The translations under genes were made by a program, and so were the position numbers. The notes under the pieces were generated by a model. That model was not told the origin of the DNA and did no database searches. It saw nothing but the letters and a program-made list of their open reading frames with translations. Below are positions 46,623 to 58,100 of a stretch of 64,000 nt of DNA, one piece after another; the stretch's first letter is position 1; every line of letters begins with the position of its first letter. Source of the DNA: Tachypleus tridentatus (taxonomy: Eukaryota; Arthropoda; Merostomata; Xiphosura; Limulidae); NCBI RefSeq assembly GCF_004210375.1, contig NW_027467782.1:26887276-26951275 (forward strand), read 5' to 3'.

Positions 46623-49019
46623 TTTCACCAAAAAGGTACAAGCTAATAACTGTATCGTACAGATAGTAATAAACATTTATCAGTTAATTTGTGCTTATTT
46701 TGACTTCAAGTGGATATTAGTCATTATGACAAATTCAACTTTGGAATACAATACCCAAGTGACCTTTTCTAACTTATGCCATAACTTTTGATAAGTGTGT
46801 GAACTTTTCATATGTACCTCAATAAATATCTGAAAAAGGACTGAAATTTGTAGTAGTTTAGTTATTATAAGGTAAAATTCCTGTTATAAAAAATTCTAGA
46901 GAACTTAATCTAATATAAAATGCAAATGATTAGTTATTTAGTCTTACTTCTTAAATTCCTGAGGGACTAGGTAATGAATGCAGTGTTTAAAAATGTAATA
47001 GACCAAACTCTAATGTTTTATGACATGTTTAATTATAAACTGATAAATTTATTGTAACATACAGTTGCTTTTTTGTTTACCAATTGTATGTTTATCCTTA
47101 CTGGTTTGCATTGTATTAATTTCTGAATGTAAAACTTTGAAAGTTTCATGGTTTAAAGATAAATAACACTATAAAATAAAATGAGAGAAGTTTTAAAAGT
47201 TAAGAAGCCTACAGTTCTTAAGATTAATAATTGTTGTGGACCAGAATCAACTAAGTAATTCTCTTTTAAAATAAATATAATTTTTTTTTATTATATTACT
47301 TAAATTTTAATTTTAATATGGTTTATTATGATACAGTTAATTCAAAAATAAAGAAAATAAGAGAGAGAGAGTTTGAATGAAACCCGTTTGTTTGTTTGGG
47401 AAGTTCTAGATATTATGTGAAAGAAATATTATTAATATTAATAGTAATTTTATTTTTACCATGAAAATCACCTATTACATAGAATATCTCAGTAAAAGTT
47501 TTGTAAATTTTGACTCTTTGTGTATATAAAAGACTGGTAATGCTCACTAAGAAATTTATCAAATTTCATGAAGGTAACCTGGCACATTCACTTATAATAC
47601 TTACAGTTTCATAGTTACATGGTGTTTGAGATCAATCAAAAGGAACAGTCTGTATACAGAGAGTTAAACCTTGAGCCATGTATTTTGAATAATGTTATGT
47701 GATTAAAACCACTTAAATCTAGCTACATCACAATTGTTTCTATGGCATGAACATTCTCTATTTCAACAACAACATTTCTAATACTTCTAGTAAGCTTTGT
47801 TCTAAGACTGGCATTCTACTTTGTTCTAGCTTTTCCTCCATCAGATCTTGTTTTTGTTTTTTTCCTGTATATTTTTTATTTATTATTATAAAAGTAACTA
47901 AAATGTAAGTATTGACAAATTAAAATAAATAGTAATAATAATAATAATTGTTTATGAGGTATGCTCTTGAATAGTTCTGTGTTATTAGATTCAGTACTGT
48001 GAAGTGGGATACACATTCCCCATGTGAGTTGCAATTTATATGCCACAAGTATTAGTCAGACAGGTTTGAAGGGCAATAGAATAATTTAATTTTGTGTGTA
48101 TATTAGTTTGTTATAACTTAGAAAACAAGCTGAAACAAAAATGCTGCACTAATTGAAAAGATCCCAGAGAACAAGCTATAATGTGGGATTATAAGATGTG
48201 CCCTAGGTTTAAGAGATGACTGTAGAAGTAGGACCCACAATGTGGTGGGGATACACTGTATATTAGTCTTAACCTCCAGTCTCTTAATAGATATAGAAAT
48301 TATGAGAACGAGATGTGGGTGCTCAAGCCCACAATGCCCCTCATCTTTATCACCATTCACTACCTGCAGACAAAATGTGGAAAGGTGACTGCTCTCCCAA
48401 GTAAAGAAGAAAATGAATTGAAGTAATGCAAGAAAAGGAAAATAAGGTACGACCATTTGGGATAAGTTGAAAACTTTCCTCTTGAAGTTAGCATTCCAGC
48501 TCCCAGTATGATAGAAAGGCACTAATTGACAACACAGTAAACAAACTATACCAGCATGTGTATGTGTATGTATATATATCTATATATTTAAGCTGCTTAG
48601 TTGGGATAAACATTTCTAATTTTGTGTTCTAATTTGCAGTCATTTCAGAGAGAAAATTGGAGAAATTTATAATTATTTTCTAATTTTATAATGGTTACAA
48701 GGTTGGTCAAATAAACTGACCTCATAATGTCTCACAGAGTTAAATATCATCCCTCAAAAGTAATATAAAATTGTCTTTTATATAAAAGTGTTTTCATACT
48801 CCTTGAGTGATGCACATATTTTGGAGACAAACAAGCGAGTTGTTGCTATAATTTGTCCATTATAACAACAGTTGGACCAAAACAAATAATAAAGGAAATC
48901 ATGTTGTCACTTTTATCTAATGATACCTTAAAAAAAGAAGATATTTTGTTCATTAGAAAAGCCTTTCATCTTTACCCTCTTGTATACTGTCCAACTTTAG
49001 TACTTGCTAAGGATAAACA
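46623..49019. other. No recognisable gene
   Basis: AT-rich sequence. The minus-strand open stretch 48118-48522 (134 codons) has a repeat-like look but no domain I can name. Confidence 0.45.
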
Positions 49020-49315
49020 ACATGAAATGAAGCATTGGGATAAGTCAGCTTTTTGTCAGTTGTGTTTATCATCTGGACATTAATTGTTTTGGTTGTCTAA
49101 GATCTATGGTCAACATCAGGAAACTTAAACTTGTATACTGTTGCAAATTATTGGTTATTTTAGCCTAGAAAATATAATTTCTATGTCTCGAAAAAAATAT
49201 TTGAGACATATTTACAGTGTTGGTAGTGTATTTCACAAATTTTGTGAGTTACACTTGTTACGGTCTACTGTACTCAAACATTTACTTTCTGTATAACAGA
49301 TATGTTCTAACAGCC
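49020..49315. repeat. Duplicated block, copy 1
   Basis: About 296 bases match 52531-52836 at roughly 80-85% identity by eye, for example AACTTAAACTTGTATACTGT and GTTATTTTAGCCTAGAAAAT. No SINE or LINE landmark is present. It could be an unclassified dispersed repeat or an old local duplication. Confidence 0.75.
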
Positions 49316-50654
49316 TTAATCACATTTTCTCATATTAAACAATCATTTATAGTAAGGAAAGTTAAAGCATACATTCAAACTGTACACCTGTCAATGTGCT
49401 GCTCCTGCAGCTTATTTTTACTTGAGGTGTTTTGGAACTTGAATGTAGATTGCCACAGTTTCTTTACATTTTAAAGATCTGATATCTATATTCCACACCA
49501 CAATTGTTGTTTATTAATGAATATACATTTTCTATAGGTTATATTTATTTACTATGATATGCCTTCAAACATGTTTTAATCAGTTTCATTTTTCAGCATT
49601 GAAATCTTTGCATTAATTAGAATTAACCTATAAGTAAAGGAAAGTTTATTAATGAATAGGTTTCAAAATTGAATAAGCATAATAGTACAGTTTGTTTATT
49701 ATTACTTCTTTTACAAAGAAAATGTAATTTTTATAAAAAACTATTTGAAATCAAATGAATTTAATTGTTTTTTATGAATAATTACTTCTATGAATTTCTG
49801 AAGTTTTAAGTTTAAAGTTAGCTTTTATCTTAATAGTAATGATCTTACACAGGTGTAAGTTAAATGTGTATTTAATTTATAAATTAATAGTTAAGAATAT
49901 GTGAATTTCACTACTAGGTAGTTGTCTATTCATATAAAATAAAACTAGTTTGACAAAATGTAATATTTTAATAACTTTGTGATAACTGGAGTTGAAGATA
50001 AGCAGCAACTAATGGTTGCTAAATGGAAGATGGGTTATGCATTCCTCAAATTGTAAGCTTCCAGATTTTGATTAATACAAATAGTAATTATTTTAATACC
50101 CTTTGTAAGTAGTATTGATGTTTCCATTATTTTTGAACTTGTTATTTTGCAGTACTGTTGGATACTTCTTTGAATTTTATGTAACAAAATTAGTTTAAGA
50201 CTTATCAATAATCATAAGAAAATATTTTTAACTGTAGATATGAGAGAGACCTAGAATTGTTCAAGGTCAAAGTGGCTGAGAGTATTAACTTTTGTAATGA
50301 AAAGCTGTATGATACCTCAACTCAAGATCCACATGCTCTCCACTTCAGTCTATAAGAACCGACTATACATGAGAATGTTAGGAAGAAATTATTATCTGGA
50401 AATGTGTGTTACTTTTTGTATTTTACTGAACTTATTCCTCCCAGTTATTGCTCAACTTGCTCGTACCAGGATAAGAGTTTTAATGCATGATTTAATTATT
50501 GTTGCTATAAATGCAAATGCAAAAATATGTGGAAAAACAACAACAACAACAAACAATTCTTATGTACCTCAAAGTTCATATTTATACATTTATAAATTTT
50601 AAAATGTATAAATCAAGTAAATAATTATTTTTCTTCTAATATTCTCCTACAAAT
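49316..50654. other. No recognisable gene
   Basis: AT-rich sequence. The open stretch 50297-50602 (plus) has no motif or splice support. Confidence 0.45.
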
Positions 50655-50775
50655 GAGGCCCAGTATGGCCAGGTGATTGGGGCATGTGACTTAAAATCTG
50701 AGGGTCACAGGTTTGACTCCCTGTCCCACCAAACATTCTTGCCTTTTCAGCCATAAGTGCATTATTATGTGAAAA
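50655..50775 (+). mobile_element. SINE, head and start of body
   Basis: The head (AGGCCCAGTATGGCCAGGTG) with B box CACAGGTTTGACTCCCTG is followed by the ACCAAACATTCTTGCC body. It ends before the core. Confidence 0.82.
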
Positions 50776-52530
50776 TAGAAAAAGTTAGAAAATAGTTTAG
50801 AAAGAGTTTTGAAATGTAGTTTGAGTGGTGTTTACTAGCTTAATTACTTTACAAATAACTCATGTTTTATCACAGTTTATAAACACTAATTTGTACTCTA
50901 CATCTTAGGAAGTACAATAAGTTATGTTTCTAAATGAATAAATTATCAAATTTTACAAGTCTGGTTTGCAAAATAAATGGACTAAAAGATTTGGGCTGGA
51001 TCTAAATTCAGTTTTGGTCATTTTGACACATTGTGGTCACCATGTAACCATCAAAATATATAACTCTGAATAAACTCGGTATACCTTCACAATTTTGAAA
51101 GCATTAATTAAACGTTACAAGTATTTTGCACACCAAAATCTGATTTTATTATGAGATATTTTCACTGAAGAGTTATTTATGAATTTCCAAATATTTCTGG
51201 GTCAATCTGAATGCAACACTCCAACCAGCCTTAAAGAATAAGACAAAATTATATATATGAAAACAATAAACTTAGTACTTGTATCTTTAGTTGGGCTGCC
51301 AACAGGTGAAGCACTCTAAACCATTTTTGTTTTGAGTGAGACAATGTTTATCTTCAAAAATTTGTACTTATTTCAAATATACATGTTTTTTTACAATACA
51401 AATAGTTATCATTCACTGTAGTAGGAGGTCTTATAATTACTGTAATTTTATCTTTCTAATGAAACTGTAAATTAGTTAGACATTTATCTGAATTATCTAA
51501 TTGTGAAATAACCAACATAAAGTTCCTTGTAAAGGGAATTCTTCTTTTTCTGTTGGTTAGAAATAATCCAACAACAATTTCAAAAAGAATTATTGACTTT
51601 TTTTAAAATAATTATGTAAGAGGGGATGTGTCATGTAGGTTGGACATTTTCTATGTAAGAAAAGCAAGAAGACTGGAGGTTTACATTCTGACTTGTCAGT
51701 ATCTATAATATGTTTTTGTAATTTAGCCTTGTTCACCTATGATATATTTAGTGTGTGTGTGTTGGAAAAACACCTCATTAAAAATCTGATTTCTTTTCTG
51801 TTCAAAGTACTTTATATATAAAAGCTTACAACATATCATGAAGATACAATTACTAAATTAAAAGTTTTCTATACTTCATTGGTTACAAGGTCAGTCAAAG
51901 TAACCAAGCACTTATTGTGTGGTAACATGCATTGATATTAAAGTAGTTTAATTAACAATTTTGAACACAACCTGTATAAATTGTTGTGACATGCATACTT
52001 TGGCACGTATATCTATACACAAGTTACCTGTCTTATCTAAAACTTATACAGAAATATTAAGATGCGACTTTTTCTGTTTTAGAAAGAAGATAACGATACT
52101 AAAGTCTCCACACCTTCTGGCTTATCCTGGATACAAAAAGGAACTTTGAAGATATTCTCAAAAACCATCTTAAATACCCAAATGTGATTAACGTTCCTTT
52201 TGAATAATAGTATTTTATGATATTTGATTGAAATATTCCTTTACCACATAAATAAACACTGACATGATTTTATTTAATTTTTAAGACATAGTTTGTTTTT
52301 CCAGTGCTATGTTTACCCTTCACAACACATTCAGATTCTGAAGGTAGTGATTATAAAGTTCAGTTTGAAATATATGTATGTATGTATGTGTTTCATTGTA
52401 ATGGATAACAAAAATTAAATTGGTTATACTGTTCAGATTGATTTTTTTAAACAATAAAGCCTCTAATTTATAAAAAATAAACTTGAATTTCATGTTTGTT
52501 TTTCATTCTCATGCAGTTGTCAATAACAGT
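50776..52530. other. No recognisable gene
   Basis: AT-rich sequence. The short phrase GGTTACAAGGTCAGTCAAA at 51883 resembles GGTTACAAGGTTGGTCAAA at 48696. This hints that the 49.0/52.5 kb duplication may once have been longer. Confidence 0.4.
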
Positions 52531-52836
52531 GTATGAAATAAAGCATAGGGGCAAGTCAACCTTCTGCCAGTTACGTTAGCCCCTGTGTATATTGCCTGAA
52601 CACTAATTACTTTTGTTATCTAAAGTCTATGATCAACATCACCAAACTTAAACTTATGTACTGTTGCAAATTATCAGTTATTTTAGCCTAGAAAATATAA
52701 TTCCTATATTTTGAAAAAAAATACATAAGACATATTTGCAGTGTTGGTAGTGTATTTTGTGAAATTTGAGTAAATTTTATTATAGTCTACTGTACTCAAA
52801 CATTTACTTGCTGTGTAACTGATTTGTGCTAACAGT
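52531..52836. repeat. Duplicated block, copy 2
   Basis: Partner of 49020-49315, in the same orientation and about 3.5 kb away, with small gaps and many substitutions. Confidence 0.75.
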
Positions 52837-53783
52837 TTTGTGATTTATATTCTATAACAGTGAAATAAAATTCTGTGTAATTTTAAGATGCTGATTTTTC
52901 AATGTAATCAAAACTTAACGCTCAGTAATACTGAAATTGTAGTGCATATAAATATTTGTAAGATAATAAATATTTTTGTTTACACCACGAAATTATTGTA
53001 AAAAATATTTTAAGAAATGTAACAATTTTATGAGCTTTTGTGCTTAGTTTTCCTAATGTTACTTACAAGGTTCTTGCATACAAAAAACAACAAAACTTCA
53101 TATAACAAAAGATATAAACCAAGTCTCAACTACAACTATAGTCAAGATAAGATTGAAATAAAGACACAAAACTGTACTCAAAATACTACTGGTTTCAGCA
53201 TGAATAATTGATTCAAAAGGATACATGAGTAACTACTGGTAGCTTCACACTAGTCAGTGACTGTGTAAAATGTATGAGATATAGTTTAAGATACACTCAC
53301 CAAGACCTGTGTTGATTTAAAAAATAAAATTAAGATAAACCACAAAGGGACCATGAAACTCCGTGTTATAAACTTATCTAGAAATGGAAAGGAAATTATT
53401 CGTCTGAATGTGAAAAGTATTTATTTAAATTAAGGCAGTTATTGTTTTAGTTTAATGTTTTCTGTACCTTGGTATAATCACCGATGTGTAACTTGTGTTT
53501 ATGTGATATTTTGAAAAGCTCTCCTGTTTTAAAGAGTAAAATGGTTACTAAAAAAGTTAATATTATGTTTTTATTGGCTGGCAAATGGAAGTGAAATAGA
53601 GAACAACAAAAGCCTAAAAGAAGTTTGACAAATGTTTTCTGGTTCACACGTGTTTTATAATCTAGTCTTCATATAAAGTCTTCTAATCATAAAGATAAGA
53701 AGTGAATTAATATTCCTATTCGTACAGATGTTATATACAATATATATATGTTCAGATATATGTTACTGAAACAGACCTGTTTG
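52837..53783. other. No recognisable gene
   Basis: AT-rich sequence. I see nothing in it. Confidence 0.5.
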
Positions 53784-54050
53784 GGGCCTGGCATGGCCTA
53801 GCGCGTTAAGGCGTGCGCTTCGTAATCTGAGGGTCGCGGGTTCGCGCCAAACATGCTCGCCCTCCCAGCCGTGGGGGCGTTATAATGTGACGGTCAATCC
53901 CATTATTCGTTGGTAAAAGAGTATCCCAAGAGTTGGCGGTGGGTGGTGATGACTAGCTGCCTTCCCTCTGTCTTACACTGCTAAATTAGAGACGGCTAGC
54001 ACAGATAGCCCTCGAGTAGCTTTGTGCGAAATTCTAAAAAATAAACAAAC
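53784..54050 (+). mobile_element. tRNA-headed SINE, nearly complete
   Basis: The head starts GGGCCTGGCATGGCC and the B-box region is shortened (CGCGGGTTCGCGCCAAACAT). Body, core and a long CAAACAAAACAA-type tail are all well preserved, so it is probably one of the younger copies. Confidence 0.92.
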
Positions 54051-54925
54051 AAAACAATAATACTTTAATAACCGAAAATGGTGCATGTCAATTATATCAT
54101 AACAGTGCTTCACATTAATCGCTGAGTACCATTTGAAAACAATAAAAATAAACTGTAGGCATATCACAACAATTCTGCTGAAAATGTTGTATAATTAATA
54201 CGTACTTCAACATCTAGACAAAGCACAAGGAAATTATAAATGTCACAAGCTGTTAACAATGTAATAATTGAAGAACCAATACGTGGCTTAAGCTTAGTAA
54301 CGCATGATATGAAACACATTAAACGTAGAAATTGAAGAAGTTCATGTTGATCCTGAGTTTCAGTAAAAAAATGTCGCATGTAAATCTTAGTATAACAACT
54401 GTGAATTGTTGGATGTATATTGTGACAGTTAATATACTTAGAGCTGTATTACAAACAATATAAACACATTATTACTGAGATAAACATTTAATGTATAATC
54501 GCTGTTACATTTAAATGGGCGAAAAATATGTAAATAAATATTTCATTTCTTTTGATTTAATATTTTATACATTATATGTCGTAATAAATATATACTGCAT
54601 GAAAGGAAATCATAAAATACATGAAAAAAGCTTGTGAATTGTTGAACTAAAGCCACAGTCTCTTAAATTTCAATAATAGTTTTGAATGTTCCGATATGTT
54701 AAAACGTTAAGTTTTCAAAGTTTATATTTAATTTGCTTGTACATAAACGTAAATAGTTAATTTACTGTGTAAGTTTCTGACAACCCAATAATATCAATGA
54801 TACTGAATTTAAATATTTTGTGCAATTTTGTAAGTATCAATCACATTTGTGTAACTGTATAGTGTGGAGATAAAATCCATCTTTATTTCTCTTTACTCTA
54901 GAGAGAACATTAACAATGGCGGTTT
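54051..54925. other. No recognisable gene; 3' flank of the receptor-like gene
   Basis: The minus-strand open stretch 54164-54379 (71 codons) is not recognised. The segment just left of 54926 contains the AATAAA signal of the receptor-like gene (near 54880). Confidence 0.45.
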
Positions 54926-55177
54926 TTAAATTCGTTTATTAATTCTGATTCGCAGTTTTGAAGAAAAATCAGGTTGGTTTCGAGATTTTCCAATGATAAA
55001 CGTATCTTGGCTGTCAGAATTTTCAATAAGAATAACAACGTTTTCCTTGAGATGTCCTTGTTTAGTGTGAGATTTAACGATAATAAGTTCATCATAATTG
55101 TTCACATGTCTATCAGACAGAGGTCGCTGGATATATTCTTCAATGGCTTTTGTTTGTTTTAACTCTGGTGTTCCTCT
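54926..55177 (-). CDS. Receptor-like gene, terminal exon
   Basis: After the acceptor ATCTTCAG the exon is open in phase 0 for 83 codons: RGTPELKQTKAIEEYIQRPL, then NNYDELIIVKSHTKQGHLKE, NVVILIENSDSQDTFIIGK and KLRIRINKRI, then TAA. AATAAA lies about 40 bases downstream (near 54880). The composition is charged and fits a cytoplasmic tail. I do not recognise a domain. That it belongs to the same gene as the transmembrane exon rests on strand, order and poly(A) signal only. Confidence 0.55.
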   Translation of the reverse strand, partial: RGTPELKQTKAIEEYIQRPLSDRHVNNYDELIIVKSHTKQGHLKENVVILIENSDSQDTFIIGKSRNQPDFSSKLRIRINKRI

Positions 55178-58100
55178 CTGAAGATGTAGAATATAGTTAT
55201 GTTTAGTGGCGCAACACTCAAAATTTTAGTAATAATTTTACTATAGCATGCATAAAAAACAAATAAATGTTTCTATGAAAACTATAAATTGTGAAATTGG
55301 TTTTAGTTATCTCATAAATGTTTTCTTGAAACTAGGAAAACTATCTCAACCATTGTTTCATGTAGTAAATAAAGAATGATATACAGCAGACAATAGCTTA
55401 AATACTGTTTTCCATTTATATTTTACACGTTCACAAAGGATAACTAGATTGTTTATATTATTACCTAGACACGATGAAAGTACAGTTATAATTAAATGTC
55501 AAGTGTTCTACACAATTTATTGTTATATAACCAGACAAGATGAAAGTGCGATTATAATTAAATGTCAAGTGTTCGACTCAATTTATTGTTATATAAATTA
55601 CACATGAAAAGTTATGTTATCTGAACTCCAAATGACTGGTTATTTACTTTATGTCACAAAGAGAAATAGTTTTCAAACTGTCTTATTTTTTCTGCAACTT
55701 TGGAGTAAATCACGCACCTTATGGTGCTTTAAAATATTCAATAATTCATTATCAGTAGTAGTAGTATGTATGTGAATGAAAAATTACGAAAGGACATTCT
55801 GATCTTTATGTTTTTCAGATGTTATTAATGCTATGGACATTAGTGAAGATAATCAGACTTATCAGACCTCAAAGGTATCGAACACGTGTAGGTCTATTTT
55901 GGAAAAAAAATCGCATGTATTCAAACGACTCTAAACATTAAAGATTCTATGAACGCATTTTTCTCAGTAGTTGTGAATAATTCAAGGTATTAACAACATT
56001 GATTTTAAACATGCAACATCTTTTTGATATTGTACACGTAGTTTGACGTTTGACGAAGTATACATACATTAAAATGGAATGTTTTTAACTGTAAAAAATG
56101 TGAATTTACTTGTACCAAATATTAATTATGACGTAAAATGAATAAGAACCTAATTGAATTTCGAACCAATGTATTCCTTTCTTCTAGGTCATTTTCATAT
56201 ATCGTCTCCAGGATTGTTCGTTTGGTCACTTTTTTCTTTCTTAGTATATTAGTTTTTGTCTTCTTAACGTTCTTTGTAGGGACCTTCTTCTCACATTCAT
56301 GGATCAGCGGCATAGCCTCCAATATATCCAATTCATTAGTGGTTATCTTTTCATCACCAGGCTGTTTGTGTAAAACACGGTTTTTCAAAACATTTCCGAG
56401 TTTTTTCTTTCCAGATGTGGAAACAACAAAGAACGCTGCACGATCATTACAAAAAGTAAATAAATAAGAATCACGTGTTTCAAGACCATTAAAATACATA
56501 TTATTATTAAATAAGCTATGGATAATGGGTTACAGATATAACTATAAATGTGTTTCATGCTTAACCAACAAATAATTGTATGGATTCTTTAGACAAGTGT
56601 ATTCAGTTGTAATGTTTCGACCCATGGAACGTAGTACTTCACATGAACCAAAATAATACGTCATATAAAGGTGGAGATCTCAAATTAATACCTTGCTTGA
56701 AATTAGATCTATCAACATAGTGTGTCGTAAGCAGGCACATAAATGAATATAGTACCTCACGTGAAAGCATATGTTTCTAACAGCAGTGTGAGTACAGAAA
56801 CCAATATCTTCAAATGATTACTCCCTGTGTTCCACATACTTTAATTATAATGAAATTGAAGATAACATGTAACTTACCACAAAGCAATAAGACATATCAA
56901 AATGAGTGCTGTCCACCAAGAGTATCTTGTAACTGTAGATTTTGAAACCGAGGGGAGCGTAGCCTTCGGAACCACTTCAGTTGGATCTCAAGACAGAGAG
57001 TCGTATTTAAAATTAGTTTACTTACTCTACCGATTTCGTAAAACAGAAAAAAAATCTTCAAATGCGAGTTTACAATAATAGTAATATGTATAATTCTTTA
57101 AGCCCAACAATAATTTTAATTTAACATATTTAAAATTTTAATTCGATAAGCACGATATTTCTTCACGACGAGAAATTCACTTGAAATAAAAATTTATCTC
57201 AGAATGGCTGGTATGGGTATTAACACTTTTATTGATAAGCACAAAATAACGTTTTAAAACGTTACGGCATGGCCAAATCCTATCATTATGGTCATAATGG
57301 GCATACGTTTGCTATCAATGATGTGACCCAGCATGGCCAAGCGTGTTTAGGCGTGCGACTCGTAATCTAAGGGTCGCGGGTTCGCATCTCTATCACGCCA
57401 AATATGCTCACCCTTTCAACTGTGGGGGCGTTATAGCCCTCGTGTAGCTGTACTCGCGAAAAGCTGTTTTCATAGCCAGAGTATTTTAATTAAAAATCTT
57501 TAGATCTTCTTAGTAATGACGTGAAACACACAGGTGTGTGGTAGAGATACCAATATGTTTGTTTGTTATTTAATTTCTCGGAAAGCTAAGAAATGGCTTC
57601 CAACGCTTGCTGTTCCTAATTTTGAAATCATATACTTGAGGAAACACAGTACTTCAATACTATTTGTTTGAATGTTTGAGCCCATCTTAAACCCGTGTAA
57701 GGGGGTTAAAGTTATATTGAAATCCCTAACTCGTATCACAATTTTTCTTCTTACGAGAAACCCATAATACAGTACTAGTAAACTTTATTTCTTTGTTATT
57801 CAATTTAAAGGAAAGCTACACGAGGACTATATGCGCTCGCCATCCCTAATTTAGCAGTGTAAGACCAGAGAGAAGGCAACTATTTATGATCGCAAAAGGC
57901 CAACATTTGGGATACTCTTTACAAAGAAATAGAGGATTGACTGTCACTTTATAACGCGATCATGTTTGGTGTGACGGGTTCGATCCCGTGACCTATAGAT
58001 TAGGAGTCGAGCGTCCTACCAGTAAAGAAAGATTTATATAAAATTATTATAACTCTCATTATAAGATAATGTTGAACAAACTATTGATTAACACCTCATT

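Noticed and set aside
48118-48522. Minus-strand open stretch of 134 codons
   Set aside because: No recognisable domain, splice context or start. It is more likely repeat-derived or chance.
48853-49083. Plus-strand open stretch of 76 codons
   Set aside because: Its end overlaps the duplicated 49.0/52.5 kb block, where the partner copy is not open, so coding is not supported.
55819-55874. Possible plus-strand exon reading VINAMDISEDNQTYQTSK
   Set aside because: The acceptor (TTTATGTTTTTCAG) is good, but no partner exon on the plus strand was found and the surrounding gene is on the minus strand.
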